Both the position numbers and the translations under genes were made by a program. From Adenophora triphylla var. japonica (Eukaryota > Streptophyta > Magnoliopsida > Asterales > Campanulaceae), in the NCBI GenBank assembly GCA_022495995.1, contig JAFEMH010000759.1, forward strand, positions 372,001-436,000: DNA of 64,000 bases. Direction: 5' to 3'. The notes beneath the pieces are model-generated. The model was not told the origin of the DNA. It did not search any database and saw only the letters and a list, made by a program, of their open reading frames with translations. This document shows positions 23,037 to 33,475 of this stretch, piece after piece (within the stretch, counting starts at the first letter, position 1; every line of letters starts with the position of its first letter).

Positions 23037-23073
23037 TTAAATACCCACGACTTTCCATCCCTATCCGCGCGGA
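23037..23073 (-). promoter_or_regulatory. Putative antisense promoter: palindrome and TATTTAA box
   Basis: On the minus strand TCCGCGCGGA (23064-23073) is followed 20 nt later by TATTTAA (23043-23037). The spacing nearly equals that of palindrome and TATA box in the LTRs (22 nt). The expected transcript would start near 23010 and run into antisense gene 2. Confidence 0.45.
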
Positions 23074-23211
23074 TGAGATTGCAAGGGTCAAAATGACCCT
23101 TTTGCCCCTTAAAATTTCGGGACTCTGCAATTCGGTCCCGACTTGACAAAGTTAACCAAAGTTAACCAAAGTCGGCCCCTTGTCAAGAAAATCATCCCCC
23201 GGCAGGTAAAA

Positions 23212-24275
23212 CGTAAGACCGAGTGCCCGAGAAAGATAACGAGATCCCGTATCTTTCATCAAAATTACCCCCGGCGGTAAAACGTAAGGCCGAGTGCCCG
23301 AGAAAGATAACGAGATCCCGTATCTTTCATCAAAATCTTCCGGCGATAAAGCGTAAGACCGAGTGCCCGAGAAAGATAACGAGATCCCGTATCTTTCATC
23401 AAAATCTTCCGGCGGTCAAACGTAAGACCGAGTGCCCCGAGAAAGATAACGAGATCCCGTATCTTTCATCAAAATTACCCCGGCGATCGAAGCGTAAGAC
23501 CGAGTGACCCGAGAAAGATAACGAGATCCCGTATCTTTCATCAAAATTGCCCCGGCGATAAAACGTAAGGCCGAGTGCCCGAGAAAGATAACGAGATCCC
23601 GTATCTTTCATCAAAATTACCCGGCGATCGAAACGTAAGACCGAGTGCCACGAGAAAGATAACGAGATCCCGTATCTTTCATCAAAATTACCGGCGGTGA
23701 AACGTAAGACCGAGTGCCACGAGAAAGATAACGAGATCCCGTATCTTTCATCAAAATCTTCCCCGTGATAAACGTAAGACCGAGTGCCCGAGAAAGATAA
23801 CGAGATCCCGTATCTTTCATCAAAATTACCCCGTGCGAAGCGTAAGACCGAGTGCCCGAGAAAGATAACGAGATCCCGTATCTTTCATCAAAATTACCCC
23901 CGTGATCAAAGCGTAAGACCGAGTGCCACGAGAAAGATAACGAGATCCCGTATCTTTCATCAAAATTGCCCCGGCGATCAAACGTAAGACCGAGTGCCCT
24001 GAGAAAGATAACGAGATCCCGTATCTTTCATCAAAATCTTCCCCGGCGATCAAGCGTAAGACCGAGTGCCCCGAGAAAGATAACGAGATCCCGTATCTTT
24101 CATCAAAATCTTCCCGGCGATCAAGCAAACGTAAGACCGAGTGCCCGAGAAAGATAACGAGATCCCGTATCTTTCATCAAAATTACCCCTAAGCATCAAA
24201 CGTAAGACCGAGTGCCCCGAGAAAGATAACGGATCCCGTATCTTTCATCAAAATCATCCAACGGCGATACGTAAG
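23212..24275. repeat. ~70-bp tandem repeat array, about 15 copies
   Basis: Fifteen copies of a 68-74-bp unit start at about 23212. Each has a constant core (GTAAGACCGAGTGCC, then AGAAAGATAACGAGATCCCG, then TATCTTTCATCAAAAT) and a short variable linker (ACCCCGGCGATAAAAC type). Inside each core GAAAGATA and TATCTTTC form an 8-bp stem with an 11-nt loop. The last copy has lost one base and is followed by decayed sequence. It lies in the 3' part of the Ogre element, where such arrays are common. Frames through it on both strands are by-products. Confidence 0.95.
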
Positions 24276-24368
24276 ACCGATTTTCCGAAAGGCTAACGAA
24301 ATCAAAGTTAACGGAATCCCAAAAGCCAACGAAATCTCGAGTAAGACTCGAACTACGAAAGGGCTTGA

Positions 24369-24945
24369 TTCCCACTAGGGATACGTAGGTAGCCTATCAT
24401 TAGGTCCGGCCTCGACCAAAAACGGTCACCCTCTCCTTCGGCGCAGACAAAGTCCACCGAAAGGCCATTTCAAATTAAGGTCCGAGGCGCCTAAAAAGCC
24501 ATCATCATTAAGGTCCGAGGCGCCTAAAAGCCATCATCATCAAGGTCCGAGGCGCCTAAAAAGCCATCTTCAAGGTTCGAGGCACCTAAAACGCCATCTC
24601 CAAGGTTCGAGGCACCTAAACGCCATCTCCAAGGTCCGAGGCACCTAAAACGCCATCTCCAAGGTTTGAGGCACCTAAGACGCTATCACTAGAAAGCGAT
24701 AAATCGCAATCATCCCCGGCGAGAGACCGAAAATGGTCATTCCTATCCCAGCGGAGCGGATAGCCATCGAGACCAAAAATGGTCATCTCTTATCCCAGCA
24801 GAGTTTCTTTCCAAGAACCGACCGTAGAACTCGCTCATCGGGTTCGAGGAACCTAAAACGCCATCATCTCGGGGTCAAAGACCCGAACTACGGCAGCTTG
24901 ATTCCCATTCGGGATACGTAGGTAGCCTATCGCTAGGTTCGGCCA
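24369..24945. repeat. 33-bp tandem repeat flanked by a duplicated 3' signature
   Basis: About seven units of the type AAGGTCCGAGGCGCCTAAAA + GCCATC(ATC)n lie at 24476-24690. They are bracketed by two copies of a GATTCCCA...GGGATACGTAGGTAGCC block (24367-24410 and 24899-24935). GGATACGTAGGTAGCC-like words are frequent near the 3' ends of Tat/Ogre elements. The rest to 25033 holds no gene and no clear polypurine tract. Confidence 0.8.
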
Positions 24946-25033
24946 CCCGATCACTCGATCATCCTGCCAAATATGGAGCCTTACTCTTATCGACGACCCC
25001 GCTTCCTTCGAAAGCGCCGTCGCCGAGGGCTAC

Positions 25034-26783
25034 CGTAAGTGCTCCAATTTGAGCTTGTTAGAATTTTCGTTATAAAATTAACGAAAGTTATAACAATTAC
25101 TAACATTCCTAACTATCCTAACTTTCCTAACAAAGTGAGGGTAAAATGGGCATTGTTATTTAAGGTTAAACCTTAAAAAGAATCTCAAAAAAGAAAAACA
25201 AATGAAGAAAACCAAATATAGCAATGCTTTGAAACAAAAAGCTAATTTGGTCAATTTGAATTTTGAAAAGATTATTCTTCTTGTCCAAAGTCAAGCCGCA
25301 TTTAATGAACAAGTGCACGCCGCGATCCTATCCGCGCGGACAAGTATGTAATTTTCGAGAGGGCTATAAATTGAGCCCTCCGAGTCACAAAAATAAAAAG
25401 GAAGAACACAATTGCAACGAACCTCGCGAAATATAGAGAGAAAACAGTGAGAATTCTCAAGAATTGTCACCTTTTTCTCTCCAATCTTTCCCAACTCATA
25501 CTCATACACTCACTCTCATATTAAAGCCCTAAACACTCATACACTCAAGCCAAACACTCAAGAACACAAGGAAGATTGGTAAACCCTCCTCTTCCTAACC
25601 CTAAATCTCATCCATGCATGCATCTTCAAACTACAAAATGTAGTTCTTTCATCTTCTTTCTCTAGATCTAAGAAGATCACCATGGAAGACCATCTCCATG
25701 GATGATCTTCTACAAAGATCAACATTATTTTCAAAGCTTTTCTTGCTTACTTGCAAAAATGCACTTTCAAAACCCTAAAAACCATTTTCAAGCACTAAAT
25801 CTTGATTTCAAAGGGTAAAATCCCCTCCCCAAGCAAATGAAATGCTTAGTCCTAATGTACCCCAAGGATGGTTTGGTATAGTTGATTCACCACTAAAATG
25901 TCTAGTGATCACTAACCAAAACCTAGGAAATGGGGACAAGCATGGATGCAAAACCCCCTTAAAATCATATTTTCTTTCTTGAGAAGTTGCTGTCCAGTAG
26001 CAATTTTCTCAGACCTCAGTCCATGGTCTTAATTTTTGGACACAGATGAACTTGGAATTTGGTGTTGACTACAAAACACTTTTTGTAGCCAACATCCAGA
26101 GCTTTCCAGACATATTTTTACCTTATTTTTGGGTGAGTAAAACTCCTCTTTTCAATTTTTCTTTCAGAGGCTAGTTCATCAGCTTCTGGGAATCCAGATC
26201 TCATATCTGAGGTTTCCAGAAGGTTTTGACCCTCAAATCTTCTCCAAAATGGAAATTTCTTTCACACAAAGTTTATTCAAGGAGTCTAGAGAAACTTTCA
26301 TTCTCTGAGTTCATCCAGATTATGAAGTTTTAGGACCCTTGAATCCATTTCAAAATCAGGTGTCTGCTGCCATTTTCTTCTGGCAGAAGTGACTTCTCAA
26401 CTTCAAAGGGTTTTTGAGTACCAAATCTCAAACCAAAAATTCTCCAAAAATCATGGGATCAGTTTAAAGTCTTAAAAGACATCCCAATTTTTACTTTTTC
26501 CAGTGTCAACTTATTTTGGCCAAAACACACACACACACCCCCACACAAATGATTTTCAGCTTGGAAGACTCGTTTTTACGAGGCGCGTCGGGTGCACACT
26601 AACGTCCTTCCCGACGCGTAACATGACCTCCGAACCTAAATCTCTGATCTCGGGCTTTTTTCAAAGTTTTGGCCCTTCAAAATTAAAATGGCGTGGCGAC
26701 TCCGTTTTTTCCGGTTTTATTTGGTTTTTCAAAGAAACGCAAAAATCGAATTTTTCCCGCGAAAAAGGCAACACATCGTTACA
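25034..26783 (+). repeat. 3' LTR of the Ogre-like element
   Basis: It corresponds to 7655-9414. The palindrome TCCGCGCGGA is at 25331-25340 and the TATA box is in an inverted repeat at about 25360-25379. It ends exactly at GTTACA (26783), after which copia RT coding sequence begins. No polypurine tract is evident just upstream of 25034. Confidence 0.85.
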
Positions 26784-28266
26784 CATGGAAGAAGAATTAG
26801 AGCAGTTTGAAAGGAACAAAGTGTGGCAACTTGTTCCTAAACCAAGAAACCAGACTGTCATTGGAACAAGATGGGTTTTTAGAAATAAGATGAATGAAGA
26901 AGGTGTTGTAGTAAGAAACAAAGCTAGACTGGTTGCTCAAGGATACAGACAAGAAGAAGGTATTGACTATGATGAGACTTTTGCACCTGTTGCAAGACTT
27001 GAAGCTATAAGGCTATTCCTTGCCTATGCTTCATTCAAGAAGATGAAAGTATTCCAGATGGATGTCAAGAGTGCATTTCTGAATGGAGTCTTAAATGAAA
27101 AGGTTTTTGTATCTCAACCCCCTGGATTTGAGCACCCAAAGTTTCCTGATCATGTATACAAATTGGACAAAGCATTGTATGGGCTTAAACAAGCACCAAG
27201 AGCTTGGTATGATACCCTATCTAGATATCTCCTTGGCAAAGGATTTACCAAGGGCCATATTGATAACACTTTGTTTATCAAGAAATATGGAGATGATCAG
27301 TTGCTCATCCAAGTCTATGTTGATGACATCATTTTTGGGTCATCAAATGAGGACTTGTGCACTGAATTTGGGGATATTATGAAGGACCAGTTTGAAATGA
27401 GCATAATTGGTGATCTCACTTTCTTCTTGGGACTTCAAGTCAAACAAATGAAGGAAGGAATCTTCATTAATCAAGCTAAATACACAAGGGATATGATCAA
27501 GAAGTTTGACATGCAAATTGCTTCCCCTGCTAAAACTCCCTTGTCAACCTCAACCAAACTCCATGCTGATCCAGATGGTCAAAGTGTAAATCCAACACTT
27601 TACAGAAGTTACATTGGATCTCTCCTTTATGTAACAGCTTCAAGACCTAACATTATGTTTAGTGTACGTCTACGTGCTAGATTTCAAGCAAATCCCAAGG
27701 AATCTCATCTCTCTGTGTCAAGAGAATTTTGAGATATCTCAAAGGAACCCACGATTATGGCTTGTGGTATCCCTTGAATCCCCATTCTCTCTAATTGGAT
27801 TCACTGACTCGACTATGCTTTGGATGCAATCTAGATAGAAAATCCACAAGTGGTGGATGCCGGTTTATTGGATCAAGAATTATTTCATGGTCAAGCAAAA
27901 AGCAAACCTCGGTAGCCACCTCAACGGTGAGAAATTTGAGTATATTCTTTGCGAGGCTAGTGTTGTTCTCAAATTCTCTATCTTAAAAGTCAACTTCAAG
28001 ACTTTGGAATTGAATTATCCAACATTCCCATCTTCTGTGACAACTCAAGTACTATTGCCATGACAGAAAACCCTGTCCAACACTCAAAAACAAAGCATAT
28101 TGAGGTCAGACATCACTTCATCAGAGACCATGTTGAAAAAGGGAATATCAACCTTGCAAAAGTTTGTACTGAGGATAATGTCTCTGATATTCTTACAAAA
28201 GCAATGGATGAAAAGAGATTTGAGATTTTAAGAGCTATGCTTGGAATGATAAACATGCCAAAATAA
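26784..28266 (+). pseudogene. Copia reverse transcriptase-RNase H (RVT_2), 5' truncated
   Basis: RT begins at [18 protein letters not shown], a few residues into the RVT_2 domain. It retains [53 protein letters not shown] and the catalytic YVDDIIFGS (~27317). A one-base loss near 27715 shifts the frame at the RT-RNase H connection. RNase H is then read in pieces: DRKSTSGG, SWSSKKQTSVATST, and a C-terminal open part from 28060 (ENPVQHSKTKHIEVRHHFIRD, DILTKAMDE) to the stop at 28266. The frame runs upstream into the Ogre LTR, but that N-terminal extension is not part of the protein. Confidence 0.9.
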
Positions 28267-28563
28267 AAAGTTGTTCTTCATAAATAAAAAGGAGGCTTAC
28301 ATAATACAGGGCAATGCTGTCACAATGAAGCCTGACAGCTATTCCCTCAAAAACATTCCTGATAGCCATCCACTGATAGCTATCTATGCAAAAGACATTA
28401 AAAACAAAAACAAAAACATACAACAACCCATAAAATCCCTCTCTCTCATCTGCATCCACTCAACAAAAACTTCCTTAAAACCAAACAATCTTCAGAACCA
28501 GCTCTCCTCTTCAAATCTTCACCTTAGCTGTCAGACATTCTTTGGAAATGTCACTGTTTCTCC

Positions 28564-29421
28564 TTATCCTCCACCAGCACTCATTCCTTCACACCTAGCC
28601 TCCTGAGTAGACTGCAAGGTCTGATGATACCTTTGCAACCATACTGGGTGCCTCTCCAGAAAGGGATCAATTGAAGTGACTGAATATTGAAGAGAAGGAC
28701 TTGCTCTTCTTGGCCACCACTCTTCTACTGCATCATATGGTTGAAGCAAACCCTCCATTGGTGTCACAAAGCTGAAATCTCCAGAAAAAGAACCATTCCC
28801 AGCAACAGAAAATGGTTGACCAGCTCTTGACTCTTCTCTTTCCACAGCTGGAACTCTGGCAGGGCTAAAACAACCTATAACCTGGTTGAATAGGTATGAT
28901 ATTGTTGAAGAAGGAGATACATGCACTCCAGCAAAGTTATCACCTCTCCCCTCCAACAAACCAACCCCTGGAGAGAGTGAATTCCTGCTCACAGGAGTAT
29001 ACAGCTTCTCAGGCTCAACCTTCTTCTTGACAGCTAAGCCCCTCTCCATAGCTGTCTGAGCCCTATCTTGCTTAACCAACTCCCCCAATGTATAAACCCT
29101 CTCTACCTTACTTTTTCCCCTACTGGACTCACCCTGATCAACCTTGATAGTCTTTCCAAAAAGCCTTATTCCCTCTCCTTCTCTACTGTCAACTTTCTCT
29201 CTGACAGCTACCTCCTTGACACCATAGTCCTGATCTACTCTCACTCTCTTGTTCTTACCCTTGTCACTCACTCCCTCTGAACTTTCAACTACATTGAAGG
29301 ACTCTCTCTCTCTCTCCATTTCATTCCCCCTCAAATCATCCTCACAATTCTTCCCAAAAACCAACTGTTTTGCTGTTTGAGCCATCTTTTTGGGATTAAA
29401 CTTTGAGGTAAATCTACCCAT
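28564..29421 (-). CDS. Antisense 285-codon ORF in Sirevirus A, function unknown
   Basis: An uninterrupted minus-strand frame from the ATG at 29421 to 28564, in the region between pol and the env-like gene. The product is hydrophilic: a basic N-terminus (MGRFTSKFNPKKMAQTAKQL), charged Glu/Lys/Arg-rich sequence to about residue 140, then a Ser/Pro-rich half with an aromatic C-terminal part (EEWWPRRASPSLQYSVTS, HPVWLQRYHQTL). No signal peptide, membrane segment or known domain was recognised. A TATAAAA box lies ~49 bp upstream of the ATG on the same strand. The sense strand is closed by stops here. I cannot assign a function. Confidence 0.5.
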   Translation of the reverse strand: MGRFTSKFNPKKMAQTAKQLVFGKNCEDDLRGNEMERERESFNVVESSEGVSDKGKNKRVRVDQDYGVKEVAVREKVDSREGEGIRLFGKTIKVDQGESSRGKSKVERVYTLGELVKQDRAQTAMERGLAVKKKVEPEKLYTPVSRNSLSPGVGLLEGRGDNFAGVHVSPSSTISYLFNQVIGCFSPARVPAVEREESRAGQPFSVAGNGSFSGDFSFVTPMEGLLQPYDAVEEWWPRRASPSLQYSVTSIDPFLERHPVWLQRYHQTLQSTQEARCEGMSAGGG

Positions 29422-29469
29422 TTGTGTTTATAAAACAATCTGAATGAGTTTCCTCTGAAATTGTCATTG

Positions 29470-29476
29470 TTTTATA
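29470..29476 (-). promoter_or_regulatory. TATA box for the antisense ORF
   Basis: TATAAAA on the minus strand, ~49 nt before the ATG at 29421. This would leave a 5' UTR of about 20 nt. A second TATAAAC-like word is only ~10 nt before the ATG and too near to serve. Confidence 0.4.
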
Positions 29477-29903
29477 GGCAAGTTTACCCATAGCTATCTC
29501 AGATAGCCATCATCATTCAACTTAGACTTAACTGTCAAAGTTTTTTTTGACAGCTAGGTAAAAGCAACTTTCTTGGTGATTTGATCGTGTTAATTGCTCA
29601 CAATTGTCACTTCCTTAGCTGTCTCTTCCCCTGCAAATTTTCTTGAAAAAGAGAATGTTCTTCTTGTGTTTTCTGGGAATTAATGTTTCAACGTGGGGAA
29701 GGGTAAAAATCACTGTTCATATGAACAGTTACTAAACTTTGAAACCCCCAATGCTCATTAAAACCCACTCTCCACTCATTATTTGTCTCTCTCCTCTCGT
29801 AATCACCAAAACTCCTATTTTATTAACCCTCTGTTAAAAATTCATCTCTTTCCCTCTCTAATCCACCATCGTATTTCTTCAACCCTAATTCTTTTAACCA
29901 TCA
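29477..29903 (+). other. Leader of the Sirevirus A env-like gene
   Basis: AT-rich spacer followed from ~29770 by a CT-rich stretch (CTCTCTCCTCTCG, CTCTTTCCCTCTC) that directly precedes the ATG at 29904. It looks like a plant 5' UTR, so the env-like gene may be transcribed or spliced separately from pol. No clear TATA box was seen. Confidence 0.35.
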
Positions 29904-32900
29904 ATGGCAGAATCAAGAGCAATTTACCCAGATGCTCACAGTTACTTCATAAAACCTAGCTTCTATGATTCTGAAGTTGGAATACTCATCAAAGAACTTC
30001 TTGAGGTCAATGAATTGCTTGATTTCATGGGAGCCAGGCCTCCAATTTATGAAGAACTGTGCAGAGAGATTTATCTGGTGGGAAAGAGAAACAAAGAAAA
30101 CAATTCAATAACTGCCACCATAGACAATGTGGAGATAACCATTACTCAAGAAATGGTCAGTGAAGTCTATGGAATCCCAAACAAAGCAGATGCTGTGAAA
30201 AACATATGGGATAGAGGGTCAGATAGGTTGAAGACTGTGCATGAGAAATTCCTTGGTGTTAAAGTCCTTGACTTCAAGAATGTACAGGACAAGGCAATGG
30301 TTAAGGACAAAGCTGATATCTTCAAGTCAACTCTTATGGATGTGATCAACAAAGCCATTGATGGCAAGCAATCTTCATTTGATCAAATGGGATCAAATGA
30401 ATGGAAGTAAATGCTGAGCCTAATGACCAAAGACACAAACTGGTGCATTGTTCTTCTCCACAACTTCCAGCTTGCAACCTCAACCTCTACTCTAAAATTC
30501 AAGAAACAAGGTGGAAAGATGAATAACTTCAGATTCATGAGTGGAATACTTGAAGTCCTAATTCCTAAGCTCAATCCTCCTCTACACAAGAAATGGCTGA
30601 AGGCGTGAAGGCATCGGAGACAAAATGCTTCAATGAAAGAACTTTTGTATTGAAACAAAAGAAAGGAGCTGTAATGAGAGCTGGAGATGATGTAAGTACT
30701 AGTAGCTTTATTGAAACACAAGAAAAGTTGCAAGAAGAAACAAGAAAGAAGATTGATCATTGGAAGGATTTGGTAGCATTGGCTACAAGTCACAGGATTA
30801 GAAAGAGGGGTGTAAAGTCCAATGTCAAGAAGACAGGGTTGTTGAAAAAGACTGTGGTATCTCATGGCAATAAAAGCAAAAACAAGGATGATCAGGTGGC
30901 TGACAGTGAAAGAACCTTGTCTGACAGCCATGGTAAGGATGATGAAGAAAGGGGTGCAGTTGACAGTCATGGGGTTGACACCTTGGGTCAAGTTAATGCT
31001 GGTGATGCTAACATAGATCCTCAAGAGTTTCAGGCAGCTATTGACTTATCCAAAACTCTGCACAAAGGCAAGCAACCTCTGACAGCTATCCCTACCAGGC
31101 AGGCAGCCACCAGATCCAAGGTACAATCCTCCTTATCCCTTCCCTCTAAATCTTTGCCAAAGAAAAGAAAATCAGAAAAGAAAGCTCCCAAGGCCAAGAA
31201 AACCAAAATAAATATCCCTTGCCCTTCTCCAAAATCCACTACTGTCAGTCCAATAGTGGACAAGTCATCCACACCTAGCTCTGGTCATCAGTCAGCCATA
31301 GAAGCAATTCTCAATCTCAAAGAACCATCAGAGAAGCAACCTTTAAGGGGGAACATTGATGAAAATATCCCCTCTACCCAACCTCAACAGTTAGCCAAAA
31401 TTTTGAAAGCCATTGATGCTATTGAGTTGGATGGGAACCCTGATACTGAAAAAGCTGCTCTCATATTTCTTGATGATGTTCTAAGTAAGGAAGAGTCAAT
31501 GATAGCAATAGATGAACTCAGGTCTAGGTTTGTGAAGAAAAGGAGTGGACCAGGAGAGTCATCTAGCAATCCCAAAGTGACAGCTATGGATGTAGATTTC
31601 CAAACCATCCCTTCTATACCTGAGACTGAGCCTGTGAATGAACCTGCCCCAAATGTTGAAATTGATAGGGGGAATCTTGATAAGACAACTGAGGTCATTC
31701 AAAGTCTTAAGATGGTAGGAGTTGAGATTGATCCCAATCTTGTCTCAAAGGGAGAAACAATCATGAATGCATGTAAGGGACTTGTGTTTGATGGAACCCC
31801 AGAAAATGAGGCAACCCTTGTAACTATTCTTGAGCAAAAATTGAACAAGGGAGAAGTCAGGGCAGCCTTAAACCTCCTAAAATCTCAATTCAGTTCTGAT
31901 CTCCTCAATCAAAGTCTTGGTCAATCCTCTGAGTCAATCCCAACTGTTTCAACCCATGCCTCTGCTCCCTCCAAGCCAATTTCTCCAATCCCTGAAAATG
32001 AATCTGTTGAAGCCTCCCCTCATAGTCCAATTCTAGCTGGACAAGGTCAAGATATGTCTGATATTGATCTCATCCTTGACAGTCCTGACAGCCATCCAAG
32101 CCATTCCATTCCTCCCACTCTAAATCAAGCCTATCTTCCCAAGAAAGAACCTTGGATGCTTAGTTGTGGCATTGATTTCTCTATTCCTTCTATCAAGGCA
32201 ACAAGGACAAGGTTAGCCCATGTGACTCATATCCCAGAAATTGCAAACCCCTTTACCTATCCAAAATCCTAGGAACTGTCAATAAATGGTTTGATTGTGG
32301 TGGCAAGAAACCTTGCAGGATTAGTCTTCTTTGCCTATGAAGAGTGGAAAGTGTCAAGAACTTCATCAACCTCCAATTTTGTTCACCAAATCCCATCCTT
32401 TCCAAAATTCATCACTCCCAACACACTTCTTGATTTGGAAATTCTCTTCAGTCAACTTCTCTCTCCATCACTCAATTCCTGCCTGTATATGCCAAAAGGT
32501 CTAGTTTTCACCTTGTGCATTGAGCTTGCAAAATCAGTCTTTCTCTCTCTGTTTGAACAAAAGTGTGCCCTTATGCTTTTGATAAGCAAAATGGTCAATA
32601 TCTTTCCCCCAACCCTAAATCCAGGCATTGAGCCCTATCTTTCACCATTCATCTCTGTTGATCCCATTCTCTTCAACTCACCCAATGAAAACTCACACTT
32701 CATGAAATTGATCTCTATTCCTGAGATCAAAGAATTCAGAGAATCCATTGCTGTCAGCCAAAACAGAGCCAATAATGTTATTGATCTTTCCTCAGACTCT
32801 GACAGTGATGATGATGATGATGATCATTCAAGCCCAGATCAAGACTCTCCAATAATATTTCCATCTCCTACCATTACCAACCCTCCTCAGCAATCCACTC

Positions 32901-33232
32901 AATCTTTTCCTGATGCTCAAGTCTCAGTTCAATCACAACCAGATCCATCCATTGTGCTCAAGAAAAGCAAGAAAACAAGGAACAAGAAGAAGCATTTATG
33001 GGGCACAATGAGAATAAGAAATGATCAGATGCCTCTTACAAGGGCTCAACTGAAAGCAAAGGAAGATAAGTTCTTCAAATATGATGAGAGGATGACTTGG
33101 GAATGGAACAATGAGTTCTATTACAGAGGAGTTGAACCAGAAATGAGAAGAGAGCTGGAGGAAGAAAGAAATGAGCTCATTTCAGCCAGGCAAGAAAGAG
33201 AAGAGTTCTATGATCAACTGGCTGATGATTGA
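29904..33232 (+). pseudogene. Sirevirus env-like gene, broken by two stops and one frameshift
   Basis: The start is the ATG at 29904. The N-terminal ~170 residues (PPIYEELCREIYLVGKR, TITQEMVSEVYGIPN) resemble the 'putative plant transposon protein' domain found in env-like products of plant retroelements. An in-frame TAA (30408-30410) and a shift near 30600 interrupt it. The rest (30593-33232) is open except for a TAG at 32270-32272. It is Ser/Pro/Lys-rich, with a nuclear-localisation-like SLPKKRKSEKKAPKAKK, a SUMO-interaction-like VIDLSSDSDSDDDDDD near 32780 and a charged, probably helical C-terminus (REEFYDQLADD). Its role is unknown; no strong signal peptide is seen. Confidence 0.7.
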
Positions 33233-33460
33233 ATTGTATTGTTATGGAACAATTTTTTTTTGTGGTTGAAACATTCTAATTTGTTTGGTTCAGTTTTTAT
33301 GGCTGTAATATGTGAACTTCTCTCATCTTGAGATCAAATCCAAGTATTTCAATCTCATTCTGATTACTTGTGCATGCTATGAATCCCTGAATTATTTCTT
33401 TCATTATTATTTTTCTTATCATTAACTGTGAAGACATGTTCTAAATAGATCTTCCTTTAC
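33233..33460 (+). other. Sirevirus A 3' untranslated region
   Basis: AT-rich, no coding signal. It leads to the polypurine tract. Confidence 0.4.
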
Positions 33461-33475
33461 CAAAAAGGGGGAAAT
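33461..33475 (+). other. Polypurine tract of Sirevirus A
   Basis: CAAAAAGGGGGAAAT directly before the TGTTAGG start of the 3' LTR; the site where plus-strand DNA synthesis is primed. Confidence 0.85.

Larger units (their letters stand above)
7655..26783 (+). mobile_element. Ogre/Tat-type Ty3-gypsy element, RT/RNase H deleted
   Basis: A 19-kb LTR element with ~1.75-kb LTRs (7655-9414 and 25034-26783) of the form TGTAAG...GTTACA. After the left LTR comes a primer binding site resembling the tRNA-Arg type used by Ogre elements. Inside, in order, are remnants of gag, protease and integrase, then two antisense genes, A-tract-rich DNA and tandem arrays, the usual extra load of Ogre/Retand elements. 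Reverse transcriptase and RNase H are absent. The left flank is CACTA and the right flank is copia, with no matching target-site duplication (GTATT left, CATGG right). All coding parts contain stops and frameshifts. It could be a fusion of two Ogre copies. Confidence 0.8.

Noticed and set aside
23212..24275. Possible CRISPR array (regular ~70-bp units with a constant part)
   Set aside because: Plant nuclear context, the variable linkers are short and related to each other, and no cas genes are present. It is a tandem repeat of an Ogre-type element.
26503..26783. N-terminal extension of the copia RT frame into the Ogre LTR
   Set aside because: The extension reads LTR sequence that is repeated at ~9140-9414 and lacks similarity to copia proteins. 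The RT similarity begins only after 26784.
30593..32272. 559-codon frame considered as a host gene
   Set aside because: It continues a frame from the Sirevirus env-like start, carries the element-specific TGACAGC words and lies between pol and the 3' LTR of the same element.
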